DNA of 64,000 nt, taken from assembly GCA_034769895.1 (NCBI GenBank), contig CM068367.1, forward strand, positions 1,315,673,046 to 1,315,737,045. Direction: 5' to 3'. A program made the translations under genes and the position numbers. Below are positions 1-10,888 of this stretch, piece after piece; the stretch's first letter is position 1, and every line of letters begins with the position of its first letter. The stretch is from Magicicada septendecula. Lineage: Eukaryota; Arthropoda; Insecta; Hemiptera; Cicadidae. The notes under the pieces are model-generated. The model was given only the letters and a program-made list of their open reading frames with translations. It was not told the origin of the DNA and did no database searches.

Positions 1-369
1 AAAAAAGTTTTTAACTACAGACATACTAGAGCTCGTCGAATGGTTGAATGCACTTTCGGAATTTTAGCAAGTAAATGGCGCATTTTTTTCAGACCTATTG
101 ATGTAGGACTAGAATTTTGTGACTCAGTGGTCAAAGCGTGCTGTGTACTCCACAATTATGTGAGGATAAAAGACAGTGTTCGATTTGCTGATACCTTATA
201 CGAATGCCCGCTACAAAGTATCTCATCCCATACTGTTTGTGGAACACTGTATCTGCAGTTAACACGAGGAATTATTTTTCTTCCTACTTCACTTCTCCTC
301 ACGGATCTGTTCCTTGGCAGTATGACAAAGTGTAATTTTGTTTACTACCATGTGATACTAATTTTCTGA
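1..369 (+). CDS. HARBI1-like transposase, C-terminal part (5' end outside window)
   Basis: The frame is open from base 1, so the gene continues to the left. The first 60 or so residues match the end of the PIF/Harbinger DDE transposase: an FNYRHTRARRMVE block, in which the Glu of RMVE is the usual third catalytic acid, then FGILASKWRIF, then the ACCVLHNY motif. After about residue 65 the conserved signal fades and the last 55 residues look like read-through into non-coding DNA. The protein would cut and paste the element in the nucleus, normally with a MADF/Myb-like partner; such a partner lies on the opposite strand at 1010-1196. Whether the full gene is intact cannot be judged. Confidence 0.75.
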   Translation, partial: KKVFNYRHTRARRMVECTFGILASKWRIFFRPIDVGLEFCDSVVKACCVLHNYVRIKDSVRFADTLYECPLQSISSHTVCGTLYLQLTRGIIFLPTSLLLTDLFLGSMTKCNFVYYHVILIF

Positions 370-1009
370 GTAATTAAACACTTTTTTATCTATTTACATA
401 TTTTGAACATTCCCATAAATCATGTGTTGTACAATAAGTGGTCATTGTATGAATATTATTGTAGAACATATATTTTATACTTTATCGATACATTTGTTAA
501 GTTTACCTTTGACCTGTGTGTGCGTGATAGTGTATAAGACATACTGTAATTCAAAATAAAATCTGTATTTTACGTGTACATTGCCTAGCAACGCACTGTA
601 TAGATTATAGTTATATTATGTATATTGGAAATGTTGTACTTATTCATTTACATTGAAAAAAAATACATAGACTAACAGTTGAAGTAATTTGTGTATTTTG
701 TAATTTAGATAATGTTATTATCATATTTTTTCACTACCCATACTTTTATGATTTAAACAAAACACTATACACATATGGTTTTTTACTAGGGAAAAATTTT
801 GGTTTTTCGAACTACCAAACACAATCAAAGTTTTCTGTAATTAACACACAAAAATAAAAATACAACATTACAGTTATGAATTAAATTGTATTGTTTTTTT
901 ATAAATATCTCTGTAAAATTTTATAAAACCTTCTGGGACTACATACAGGACTTAATGTAATAGGCACTTGTAGGGTTAAGATGCTTGTATATTATTACAT
1001 TTAACTTAC

Positions 1010-1196
1010 CTTGGGTATTTTTTTCTTGAGGTGAAAGACTGTTCCAGTTTTCTGTCACTGCACTGTAAACTTCGTCCCACAGTTTCTTCTTCAAATTTAT
1101 GTCTGCATACTCTTTTAAAGATTTTAGATAAAGAGGGGGTCGTTTCTCTATTTCATCTATTAATTTGTCTACGTCATCTTGTAGTAAGGCACTCAT
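1010..1196 (-). CDS. MADF-domain protein of the Harbinger element, exon 1
   Basis: The ATG at 1196 opens about 62 codons that read as the N-terminal half of a MADF domain: LIDEIEKRPPLY, a YADINLKKKLWDEV helix and the ENWNSLSPQEK end. The exon stops at a strong donor, CCCAAG|GTAAGT (boundary 1010/1009), after which the frame soon fails. I therefore read this as exon 1 and not as an 87-residue protein. A TTG two codons upstream is a less likely start. MADF proteins of PIF/Harbinger elements act as DNA-binding partners that help bring the transposase to the nucleus and the element ends. The second exon is not recognisable between here and 371. Confidence 0.7.
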
Positions 1197-1406
1197 TTTC
1201 AATTAAGTAACAATTCAAAAAGGCACACGTTCACAGCAGTTCGAGCAAGGAACAGCACATGGTCCACTGAACAATAGTTTAGTTGTATATGTGCGCGTTC
1301 AGACATGCTCCCATTGACCTGGTGCCAGCTCACGATAGTTGAGTCGGGTAACAGTCGGCGGGAAATTGGGTCCGTCCACAACTGCTCCAAGCATCGGACA
1401 ACTATC

Positions 1407-1509
1407 GGCCTAGTGTGCGCACTCCCACTTAAGATAGTGCTTCTCATTTTTGTCACCGACTAGTTGGACAACTATCGTACAACTCAAAATTGTATGTGTG
1501 CGCTAGGCC
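1407..1509. repeat. Inverted repeat at the Harbinger right end
   Basis: GGCCTAGTGTGCGCAC at 1407-1422 faces GTGTGCGCTAGGCC at 1496-1509, an inverted pair around about 75 bases. The interval also contains ACAACTATCG. It could be a terminal hairpin of the element or a tiny non-autonomous copy inserted at its own end. Confidence 0.55.
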
Positions 1510-1512
1510 TTA

Positions 1513-2420
1513 GGTCTACATTGTCTCTTTCTGTTTGTCTGACGATTGTTTCGTCTTACAAAAGTCCACGTTTACTGTCGTAATCGAAATCAAAACTTAC
1601 CTACAACCAAATTTCGTAGGTAACCAAATTTAAGGTAAAAACCTTAAAAACAATTAAACAAATAAAAGAATTTTCAAATTATAAGAATAATTGGTTAGTA
1701 AAAAGTTAGGTAAGTTAGTAAAAAGTAAGTTACATATATCTGTGCGTGCGTGTGTGTGTTGGTAGGGCTGTAAAATTTAGTTTGGTAAAGTATTTAGTAA
1801 TATAATTAAAAATGTAGCTAATGAAATGTAAAAAAAATAAATACATAAAAACGTTAAAAATTAAAAATAAACAATGAAAACACTATAAGAATCATAGACA
1901 ATAGAAAACTAAATAAATAAAGTTATAAATATAATAAAACGAAAATAATTGTGAATCGATAAAGCAGTGTAACTGCTTTATTTCATTATAAGCGATATTG
2001 GTTTTCTAATTTTACTACTTTTACAAGGAAAAACGTAAATTTAACTATTATCTTTCATCTTTAATTATTAAAGAAGCGTAACTTTAGCACATTAGGTATA
2101 AAAAGTCAACCCGTGTCGAAATAAATTACTCCTGTCATATGTGCGTCTTATTGACAATTCAGACAGTAGACTAATATTTTCAACTGCGTTAGTAGACATT
2201 TCATCTCTCGTGCCTTTCACTGTTGCCGTCTTCTCCCCACTACAACCTGCGCGCTGATTCATGTCTGTTTAATATTACTGTACATGGTATTTATCGTTTA
2301 CCTAGGTTAGGGAGCAAACTACATAGCCATTAATATCTAAAATGAAAATTTGTTGATTTAAAATAAACTAAATTTAACAATCAACTTAAAAAAAGTCTTC
2401 ATTACAAATTAAAAAAGTAT
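1513..2420. other. A+T-rich non-coding stretch
   Basis: No ORF of note, no RNA gene and no clear element ends seen. It contains runs of short A/T repeats and one brief GT-rich run near 1742-1760. It lies between the Harbinger end and a hAT-like terminus. Confidence 0.6.
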
Positions 2421-2547
2421 TCAAAGGAAAACATCGAAACGAAACCATCGATAGTATGAAAACATCGCAACTGAACCATCGATGGTAAAAACATCGAACG
2501 TTAACCATCGATGTTTTTGGAACATCGGCCATCGATGCTCATCCCTA
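2421..2547 (-). repeat. hAT-like terminal array of ATCGATG motifs
   Basis: Read on the minus strand, the block starts TAGGGATGAGCATCGATGG and then repeats CATCGATG/CGATGTT motifs about every 20-25 bases for some 125 bases. TAGGGATG followed by arrays of CATCGATG is typical of arthropod hAT termini and their non-autonomous derivatives. The outer end would be at 2547. I found no matching opposite end and no 8-bp duplication, so this may be a truncated copy. Confidence 0.5.
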
Positions 2548-2639
2548 CCTTGTGGGAGACGCATAGCATATGATACCCAAGCAATTTCCCTCCTTTTTGA
2601 TGTCAGTGGTGAGTTTGAGTTAGCTGTGTGCGGACAAAC

Positions 2640-3663
2640 ATGGGTTTTTCCCAGGCTGAACGTGCGTTCATTCTTGAAAGTTACTTTAAATCGCAATCAT
2701 TCTTACAATGTCAGGAAGACTTTACGGTAGCTTTTCCTGAAACACGGGTGCCTAATAAATCAACGATTTCACGCGTAGTCGCTCGTTTCCGAAAAACTGG
2801 TAGTGTGAATGATTGTTTACTGTTCCGACCGACCTTCGGTGTTGTGATGCCTCATTGGAAAATATCCGTGCTACGTTCACCAACAAAGTCGATATGTAAA
2901 CTGTGTCAGCAAACCGGAATGTCTTACGGGAGTGTTCGCAGAGCCACAAAGAAGCTGAAACTCCGTCCGTATCGCATTCACGTTGTGCATGAGCTTCAAA
3001 AACCTGATAGGGGAAGAAGACTACATTACTGTCAATGGTTTTTGCGTTTTATTCGCAACAGTGTTCGGGTGTTGGATTATGTTTTCTACTCTGATGAAGC
3101 ATGGTTTCATCTAAGTGGTTATGTAAACAGCCAGAACGACAGATATTGGAGTTCAGAAAATCCTCACGTTTTTCCATGAGACCCCATTACATTCACAGAA
3201 GGTTGGAGTTTGGTGTACAATTTCGCGCAAAAGAATTGTAGGCCTAATTTTTTTCACGGAAACGATAACAGCTGAACGTTACCAGGACATCATCATGGAA
3301 TCCGTAGCATAGTTAGAGGCTGATGAACGAGACTGCTGGCTGCAGCAAGATGGTGCAACAGCGCACACAGCAAATAGCACAATGATAATGTTGCGCGAGT
3401 TCTTTGGGGGACACATCATTTCACGTGGACTGTGGCCGCCTAGATCCCCAGATTTAACTCCCCCTGATTTTTTTCTTTGGGGACATCTGAAGGATAACGT
3501 CTATAAGAACAACCCTCACACATTCGACCAACTGAAGCACAACATCGAAGACGACATATCCCGCATAGGTGTAGCGACCATCCAAAAAGTAGCAACTAAC
3601 ATGACGAAATGTGTTAAGGCGTGTGTTACAGCTGATGGAGGACATTTCCAGCATCTATTGTGA
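2640..3663 (+). pseudogene. mariner-like transposase with DUF4817-type N-terminus, broken
   Basis: The ATG at 2640 starts a helix-turn-helix (DUF4817-like) region: MGFSQAERAFI, then VPNKSTISRVVARFRKTGSVND. The DDE core follows: YSDEAWFHLSGYVN (first Asp), QQDGATAHTA (second Asp) and WPPRSPDLTPPDFFLWG (third Asp). By my count 38 residues separate the second and third acids, unlike the 34 of classical mariners. The reading frame shifts near 3175-3180, and an in-frame TAG sits at 3310-3312. The 35 or so residues after GSVND also look out of frame. The tail ends at 3663 with VTADGGHFQHLL, the usual C-terminus of this family. No terminal inverted repeats were identified. Confidence 0.8.
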
Positions 3664-3810
3664 GCGCCCGCCCTACACACACTCTCACACAAAACACATT
3701 TTCCAATCAACTTTTTTACCAGATATTTATCCAATTGTTCACACACATAGAATCGGATACACATTTGAATAATTTATAAATAGAATATAGACATATTCGT
3801 CGGTGTTATA

Positions 3811-4055
3811 GAAAAAGGGCGAATTCGCCAATTCTGTGATTTTCTGATTTTCGTTTGCTTACATTAAGAGCTATCGTTATGTAATAATGGCATATCTGTG
3901 GAGCTAACGGTTTCCATGGAAACAGCTTGTGATAAAATGGCGAATATAATATTAGATGTGTTAAAACGGCGAATATGACTATTCCCCTTTTTTACTGGCT
4001 GTTCTGTAAAATTGAAGTGTAAAAAGGGCCAATAGTCAAAGTTAAAAGGGCGAAT
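3811..4055 (+). repeat. Left subterminal repeats of the DUF7869-type element
   Basis: The motif AAAAGGGCGAATATGC recurs in degenerate form near 3812, 3935, 3962, 4021 and 4043 (for example TAAAACGGCGAATATGAC and TTAAAAGGGCGAATATGC), all in one orientation. Matching copies lie at the right end. Regular subterminal motifs of this kind are often transposase binding sites (inference). Confidence 0.65.
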
Positions 4056-4680
4056 ATGCATGTTTGCCTTTCTTACACAATACACATTCATTAGTTTTTC
4101 TAAGATAATACATTAGGCTTTCTGTATTTTTCACTTGTTAAGAATAGTTTTATATGTTCTACTATAACACTGACATATTTATCTGACCAAAAGCAACATG
4201 ATTCAATTTTTCTTTAAAGCAAGGGTGGCAACACTGAAAACAAATGAGGATATTGTTGTTATTTGATTTTACAGCTGTGTTTTACTGTTTTTTCACAGTG
4301 TTTGTTTTTATGGAGTGTGTATACTGTAACTTATGAATGGCCAACAGGTAAGAAAATTAAAACTCTTAATTAGCATAGCCTAATGTTATTAAGTAGTTAG
4401 TTAAACAATCATAATTTTAGCCAAATCATAGTTTTCTCGGCTTACATTTTTTTAGGTTAGGCATGGATAAAAATAAACTGCAACAGCTAGGCTAGGTTTA
4501 AGTATTAGATTATTTTGCAGAATCTTCTTTGGACTCTTAACACGGAATGCAATATCAAATGAAAAACAAGATATTTCTTTCCACTTGAAAAAGTTGGTCA
4601 AGGTTAGCCGTGTTTATGTATGCCATGTTGTGTTGATTGACCTTTGTGAAGTCCATTCTGTAATTGCCCGCCTAGCGTAT

Positions 4681-4850
4681 GTTTATTTGTAGCCAGAAAG
4701 AGGTTGTGGACTTCTTGAATACCAAATGAAAAACAAGAGATTTCTTTCCACTTGAAAAAGAATTAAGAATTTTTTTCAAGTGGAAAGAAATCTCTTGTTT
4801 TTCATTTGGTATTCAAGAAATCCACAACCTCCTTCTGGCCAGAAATAAAC
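4681..4850. repeat. Long near-perfect hairpin (about 80-bp arms) in the 5' intron
   Basis: The left arm starts GTTTATTTGTAGCCAGAAAG (4681) and the right arm ends CTGGCCAGAAATAAAC (4850). The two are reverse complements with few mismatches and almost no loop (around 4760-4772). A partial third copy sits at 4555-4592. The hairpin lies inside a likely intron whose donor is CAG|GTAAGA at 4348 and whose acceptor is TTTCATTTCAG at 4948. Confidence 0.8.
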
Positions 4851-4954
4851 GGAATGCAATTTTTTTATCAACCAAGGAGGATATTATTGCTTTATTTTAC
4901 TAGGTAAAATATGGCGAATCTTCTTAATCAGGTTTTTTTCATTTCAGGAGCAAG

Positions 4955-5539
4955 ATGTTTTACTCACGTTCCCAAAAAATCCTTGCCAAGCTTACGCAGC
5001 TGAATTCAGCGGAGAATCCAATTCAAAATATAAACAAGTTCGAGGGACAAAGTAAAGAAATAGATTTGGATGTGTTTGAAACCCTAATACAGGAGTTAAA
5101 TTTAAATATTGAAAAGTCTAAGGACGTTTGTATTTTGCAGCCTCTTCAGCCTGTACCATCAACTTCACTTAAACATGTGGAACAGCCTACATTGAATTAT
5201 AGTTTATCTGATAGTAATGATATGATGAATATTTCAGCATCAACATCGAAGTTAATTGACAAATGTTTGTCTGAGGAATTAACAATTAATCAGATAGATT
5301 TAACAAATTTGACAACTAGTTCCCAACCTTCGGTTGAGAATGACTCAGGTCGAGAGCCTCAGGACAATGAGGATTTTCTTAAGAAGGGATTCATGTGTTA
5401 CGATTGTTCGATAATTTTTGAAAACAAAAAGGTTTTAAGGAAACACATTTCAAATCGACACAATATGGCTTTAGAACAATCAGGGTCTGAAGATGTCATC
5501 ATCTTTCATAACTTTCATAAGTTTGAATCCAATGGATGA
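4955..5539 (+). CDS. C2H2 zinc-finger protein of the DUF7869-type element
   Basis: The ATG at 4955 lies seven bases after a good splice acceptor (TTTCATTTCAG|GAGCAAG), so the first exon (around 4301-4348) seems to be leader. The 194-residue product is mostly polar and unstructured, with one clear C2H2 finger near residues 149-170: CYDC, 12 residues, then HISNRH (C-x2-C-x12-H-x4-H). Downstream the same frame meets TGA at 5537 and further stops but then resumes recognisable coding at 5621. This may therefore be the N-terminal part of one long gene whose middle has decayed, or a separate DNA-binding subunit. Function beyond DNA binding is not known. Confidence 0.55.
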   Translation: MFYSRSQKILAKLTQLNSAENPIQNINKFEGQSKEIDLDVFETLIQELNLNIEKSKDVCILQPLQPVPSTSLKHVEQPTLNYSLSDSNDMMNISASTSKLIDKCLSEELTINQIDLTNLTTSSQPSVENDSGREPQDNEDFLKKGFMCYDCSIIFENKKVLRKHISNRHNMALEQSGSEDVIIFHNFHKFESNG

Positions 5540-7433
5540 AATCGGAAATCATCAAAAGAAAAAGAAAAAAACTGGAAATGAAAACATGGAGACAACAAAG
5601 AAAAAGCAAGAAGAAAGAAAATGCTTAAGAGTTGCAGGGAAATCATACACAAGCGTGAAGGGAAAGGAAATAAAATAAAGAGAAAGAAAAGATTTTCCTG
5701 CACCAGGTGCCCTCTTAAGTGCAGTGAAAAGTTTTCTAATGCTGAGAAGGATGAATTTTTCTTTGGTTTTTGGAAAATGGGCAAAGACGATAAAAATCAA
5801 GACCGATAACGACAGTATGTGGCCAGCCACATAGTCGAAGTAGAGCCTGAAAGAAGGCGTGTAAATATTGTTTCTCGAAAAAAACAAAGACTTCATTATT
5901 ATCTAGAAAAGGGCTCAGAACGAATACGAGTTTGTCGTTCATTTTTTTCAGTTTTTTCAATAACAGAAAAGTTTGTCAGAGTCTGTCTAGACAAAAAAAG
6001 TGATACTGGAATTGTTTCAGCAGATGCTAGAGGTAAAAAATCATCTGCTAATAAGATCCCAGCTTGGATTGAAGATCATGCTCGTCAGCATATTCAATCA
6101 ATACCTAAGGTAGAATCGCACTACTGTAGAAAATCAAGTAACAAATTGTATTTGTCTTCTCAGCTAAATCTCGAAAAACTTTACAATCTCTATTTACAAA
6201 AATGCCAGGAGGACAATTTGAACATTATGAAAGACAATGAGAAGTTAGGCCCAGAAAATGGAAAACCATTGATAAGGTCTGTTTCGAAATCTAAATATAA
6301 AGTTTATTTTTATTCCTACGGCAATCTCAGGTTTCATAAACCCAAAAAAGATCAGTGCAGCACTTGCAATCGTTTTCAATCGTTGACACCTGAAGAAAAA
6401 CAAATTGAGAAAGAAGATTACGAAAAACATCTAAAAAATAAAGAAAGAGTGCGTGAGCTGAAAAGAGAAAAAGTCAGAGAAAGTGAAAGGAGTGATGGAA
6501 AGAAAACGGTTGTAAATTTTGATCATCAGGCTGTATTAGAATGTCCAAAAGAAGAAGTATCTTCTATTTTTTATAAAAGAAAACTGGCAGTTTACAACCT
6601 AACAGTATTTGATCTAATTTCTAAAGAAGGAACATGTAACATGTGGGATGAGACGGAGGGTAACAGGGGATCAAGTGAAATAGGAACCTGTATCTTTAAT
6701 TACATCAAAGACCACCCAAACACAGAAGAATTTTTTTTAGTGAGTGATAGCTGTGGTGGCCAAAACCTAAACCAATACTTTTCTACTGCACTCCTACATG
6801 CTGTCAGATTTACAAATTGTAAAATTATCGATCATGTGTTTTACGAGCCAGGACACTCTCAACAAGAAGGCGATTCTATCCATTCTTCAATAGAAAGATC
6901 AGCAAAAAACATACAAGTTAATGTACCTTCTGAATGGGGCATTATTTGTCAGACAGCCAGGAAGACTCCAGAGCCATACAAAGTTTTATATTTGAATCAT
7001 GAAGCTTTCATTGATTGGAGTTCATTGGCAAGTTCGAACAAAAAAAAACTCAAAGGTACATTACTGTAACTGGTGAAGTAGTTCAGTGGAGGAAAATAAA
7101 ATGGTTTCGGTACTTGAAAAGTGAACCAGACTCTATTTACTTCAAGTATGATTATGACGATGAGACCTTCAGTAAATCAGAATCATGAAAAGTGTGGGTA
7201 GGCCACATCAGTTAAATTTAGAAAACCTCACTAAGGCCTACAAAACCCGTCTACCAATAACGGCTTCAAAATACAAAGACTTAACGGACTTGTGCAAAGC
7301 TAGAGTAATTCCTCTACACCACCATAAGTTTTTTGAAGATCTCCCAAAGGTTGTCATACAGAAGGAAAAGAAACAGATTAATGACAAAGGGGACAAAAAT
7401 CAAAAACCTAGAAAGAAGACCTCCAAAAAATAA
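5540..7433 (+). pseudogene. DUF7869-type RNase H-like protein, probable transposase, broken
   Basis: The N-terminal part (5621-5806) has a Cys cluster, CTRCPLKCSEKFSNAEK, and runs in the same frame into the main block across one TAA at 5807. The main block (open to 7069) shows QCSTCNRF (a zinc-binding pair), then NFDHQAVLECP, VYNLTVFDL, MWDETEGNRGSSEIG, VSDSCGGQN, HVFYEPGHSQQEGDS and HSSIERSAK. This series of Asp, Asp, His, Asp and Glu is the signature I associate with DUF7869. The C-terminus continues through two frameshifts, one in the A-run near 7040 and one near 7180, to LTDLCKARVIPLHHHKFFEDLP and a stop at 7433. No nuclease activity is proved; the terminal repeats make transposition the likely job. 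As written the gene cannot give a full product. Confidence 0.65.
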
Positions 7434-7749
7434 ATTGGATTTTACTTTAAAACTTAGTTTTTACTTATTTTTTTATTATTAGTACAGTAATTTGATAAAC
7501 TTTTTACTTCATTTTATAAAATTGTTCCATTTTTTAGAACTTAAAATTTATTCTCTTTAAAACTCAGTTTTACTTCGTGTTAATTTTATTGTTCCGTTTT
7601 TTGTAGAACTTGAATGTTACAATAAAAATAGTGTTTGTTATACTAGAAAGTTATGTTCTTATTTCCCGATGCCTCTAGACAAACTTAATTCTAGTTTAGT
7701 ATAATTTAAAAAGCAATTATATCCATCTTGGTTTAAAAAAAATATTGTG

Positions 7750-8012
7750 TAAAAAAGGCAAATACGCTATAACAAATGTGTAAAAAGGGCGAAAAAGCTA
7801 CATCGTACAATATTAATTTTAATAATAATTAAAATAAATTACTTACAGGGTTGAGTAATTTAGTAAGAGATAGAAAAAGATATTATTTGCTTTGTTTCAG
7901 AGTTTTATCAATGTAAGTTAGAATTTTATAATTTTTTCATAGCTGTGAATCTTTAAAATCTCTCTCCTGAAAAATGCTAATTTGGTTAATTCGCCCTTTT
8001 TGCATAACACCG
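7750..8012 (-). repeat. Right subterminal and terminal repeat of the DUF7869-type element
   Basis: GTAAAAAAGGCAAATACGC (near 7750) and GTAAAAAGGGCGAAAAAGC (near 7782) repeat the left subterminal motif. The complement of the last bases, CGGTGTTATGCAAAAAGGGC, pairs with the left end at 3801. The outermost base of the inverted repeat is at 8011-8012. Confidence 0.65.
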
Positions 8013-8029
8013 ATGATATGCAAGAATAT

Positions 8030-8809
8030 CTTACCACTATAAAGAGGAACTCAAATTTTTAGATCAGAGCCTAAAATGTCAGTATAATTACATGGTCTCC
8101 ATTAATTCTCCCCCCCCCCCAAACACACATCCTACAATATACTGAACATATTGGCAATAAATTTGCATAAAAGATATCGCAGTACCTGTGTCATCTTTAA
8201 TACCGAAAACTTGTTGTAATCAATCCTACAGATTTTAATTTGTAATCAATATAGATTTGTATTTGTTTTTTGTTAAACAAATTGTGTTTTGATGGCTCAC
8301 ATCATCATCAGGCCAGTAACCCTTTCACGGTGACGATGACAGTTTCTTTATTGACAACATAATATAAAATAATACATGTACTGAATAATATACATTCAAT
8401 GTAATTTTTGATGAATTATAATGGTATACAAATACAAAACATATGTATTTACCACAGGTAAATAAACGGGTGATATCACCACTTCACTAAACTGTTTCCA
8501 GTTTTAATTTAATAATCATATTTCAGCTGCCAACCAACTACTTATTTAAATAGTGAAATACCCACCTGATCAAGAAGCAGACACAAACCAAATCCTATAA
8601 TTTCCTCTTTTCTCAACACTTGCACTGTATACAGTTTTCAACTGTACTGTTTGATGTAAAAAAAGAAACAACCAAAGCTAAATGCTACAAGGGTAAGTGG
8701 AAAAGTAAAGAGAAATCTTTAAAACCATTATTTTGATTTGCACTAATATAATTACACCTGTGTCATTTATCTACATGTCCTCTCCTACTTCTCTGCATTT
8801 AGTGATGTG
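8030..8809. other. Non-coding stretch between elements
   Basis: A+T-rich with a C-run at 8110-8120. No ORF, element end or RNA gene was recognised. Confidence 0.5.
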
Positions 8810-9468
8810 GCGTACATGTAACCACTGTTGCCGGTGGAAACATTACAAGCAATGAAAGAAAAGAAAATTAATTACATAAGAGAGTGAATACTTTAATTAT
8901 TTATTAATTTGAAATGTGAACAACATTAGTCAAGAAACTTGAAGAAAAGCACAATATTGCTTTCGAACTGCTGGTCGCTTGTACTATCATTTTAATGTTG
9001 TGTTGCTGGCTCAGTTACCGGTGACGTTCTACTGTGTATAGTCATTGACCTCATAGTAGTTGTCACTGTACATACTAGGGAGGAGCTTTGTTCATCCGCC
9101 CGATGTGCTGCCGCTGTATAAACTGGCAAAATGCTCAGTTAGCACCTATCTTTGTTTTTGGGACCGATGCGTACCAGTTACTACGTGCACCTGTTTCTGT
9201 TTTGTTCATTTAGTTATGTGTTTCTTTATTAATTTTTAATTCGATTATTTGTGTTTGGATTTATTCTGTGTAAATATAATGGAGTCAGATTACGTTGAAG
9301 TGGGACCATCTTCTTCTGCCAGTGAATTATACGTAGAAAATACACTAAAAAAGTATTTTGGCTCTAAAAAGAATATCTCGTACTAGAAAAAATTTGAATT
9401 AATTTTTAGGCTAAGTTTTAGCCTAACACAACCGGTAACAGCTCTTATCTACCCATGCCACGCCACTG
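8810..9468 (+). mobile_element. Short hAT-like non-autonomous element
   Basis: The left end AGTGATGTGGCGTACATG... and the complement of the right end, CAGTGGCGTGGCATGGGTAG, share AGTG-YGTGGC. About 15-20 bases further in, both have CTGTTGCCGGT or CTGTTACCGGT. CAGTGGCGTGG is a hAT-style terminus. The 659-bp interval holds a short ORF at 9279-9386 with its leader. The flanking octamers (TCTGCATT, GTCCATCC) match only poorly, so the target duplication is not established. Confidence 0.55.
9279..9386 (+). CDS. 35-codon ORF, possible N-terminal remnant of a transposase
   Basis: The ATG at 9279 is preceded by an A-rich context (TAAATATAATGG) and opens 35 codons: MESDYVEVGPSSSASELYV, then NTLKKYFGSKKN, then TAG. 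The acidic start, Ser run and Lys-rich end look like the extreme N-terminus of a hAT-type transposase, and the position inside hAT-like ends fits an internal deletion derivative. The fragment is too short to name with confidence and would not be functional alone. Confidence 0.35.
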   Translation: MESDYVEVGPSSSASELYVENTLKKYFGSKKNISY

Positions 9469-10888
9469 GTCCATCCCTTAGGGTTTTCAATACTTTCCTG
9501 AAAGAAACTTTTTGGCCTTGTATGTAGCAAATTTTTCACCACTTCTATGGTCTCTTCATCTAAACAAACACGTGTTTCTCATTATCTCTTCTTTCAATGG
9601 AAAAAAAGACCAAAATCACTTAGAATCAAGATCTTGAAGACAAAGGGTGGTTTTGTTAGCTGTATGAGTTCGAGTATTGACCTGAAGCAAAATCATATCT
9701 TTTGAAATTTACTACATTTTTTGTACTTCATTTATTTTTTTGTTTCAGTAATTGCAGGAGTTCACAGCACCACTAGATTGCACTTGTTACTAGACACTGT
9801 TTCACCTGTAGGTGTGAAATGAATATAAAGTGGCTTTGCTGTATCCCAAAATGTCATCATCTACTTTCATCCTCCAGACGTGGGAGTTTTGAATTTTTAT
9901 TGTGGAAAATGAAGGAATCTTTCAGACATTTTGCCGCTTATTTAAAGTTATGGACCTATGTCTCAACAGTTATTATTCGTCAACCAAATGACACCTTCTG
10001 TTTCATAATGTTGTAACAATTAAAGAATTAATACCTTGTGCTCCCCTCCCAATTAAAATTGCCACTCTCCGCTGGCCAATTACTGAAATAACCCTTAGGA
10101 TAAACCCTCCAGATCTGTTGGAAGAACCTACTGAATGCAGAGAACGGATTAGACTAAAGATAACATTAAAATAAACTTAATCCATACTAACATAGCCCAT
10201 ATAACCCACACATTTTATTATAATTAATTACGCATTTGATTTTCTATTCTCTTGCTAAGCAAACAAAATGTTTCAATTATATCAGTATACAAAATAATAT
10301 CTCCAAAAAATAATTAATATTGTAGAGAAAACACAATATAAAAGTAAAAGAATTTTTCAATTTAATTTCAAAAATTCATTTAAAATTACTCAATTAATTT
10401 TTTAAATATAAAGTATAAATCACACAATTTTACTGTGACATTAGATTACTAATATAAATGCATTATAACCTCAATTTTTGACAAATTATAATTGACAATT
10501 ACTATCAATTCAATAAATATATTAAGATGAGTTAAACTGTATTGTAGTAACTGATTACACGAGTACATGAAGTCATTAATTACCTTCATTCACACCGGAT
10601 TAATGATCTATGTTATATGAAAATCAATTCAAATCAGTGCTTTTTATATTATCGCCCCCCCTTCACTACACACACCCAACACATCAATCATACACCATTT
10701 GTTACATTTTATAAAGTATTGTGCATTATTTGTATTCAGTTTTTCACTTTTACTGCTCGGTTTTATACTCATCCAACACCATTATGATTCTATGTTGTAT
10801 TTACCTATACACTATTTTGTTGTTAACTGTGTTATGTAAGTAACCATAGCATGTGTGGTTGGGCCACTAACAATTCCAAGAGCCTATG
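9469..10888. other. Non-coding stretch left of the mariner
   Basis: No gene recognised. A 65-codon open frame at 9819-10016 has no family features and reads as chance. The region is A+T-rich, with a short C-run near 10656. Confidence 0.5.

Larger units (their letters stand above)
1..1509. mobile_element. PIF/Harbinger element, right-hand part
   Basis: Seen: the C-terminus of a HARBI1-type transposase on + at the left edge, and a MADF-domain exon on - at 1010-1196. This is the convergent two-gene layout usual for PIF/Harbinger. The right end reads GTGTGCGCTAGGCC and is followed by TTA (1510-1512), the usual 3-bp target of the superfamily. The zone between the MADF gene and the end repeats the motif AACTATCG in both orientations, which looks like subterminal binding repeats. 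The left end lies outside the window, so length and target duplication cannot be confirmed. Bases 371-938 between the two genes are A+T-rich and hold no further ORF. Confidence 0.72.
3801..8012 (+). mobile_element. DNA transposon carrying C2H2 and DUF7869-type genes
   Basis: Both ends carry the same terminal inverted repeat: CGGTGTTATAGAAAAAGGGC at 3801 against the complement of the right end, CGGTGTTATGCAAAAAGGGC, running inward from 8012. Similarity continues into GAATT. Inside are a C2H2 protein gene and a broken RNase H-like (DUF7869-type) gene on +. Just outside the repeats lies a direct AGAATAT (3782-3788 and 8023-8029), a candidate target duplication. The superfamily is uncertain: the protein resembles Sola-like transposases as I remember them, but the duplication length does not settle it. 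Confidence 0.7.

Noticed and set aside
1199-1456. 85-codon open frame on - in the Harbinger subterminal region
   Set aside because: It lies in the repeat-rich leader upstream of the MADF ATG and shows no protein-like features.
5515-5960. Phe/Ser-rich frames on -
   Set aside because: Antisense to the Lys-rich linker of the DUF7869-type gene.
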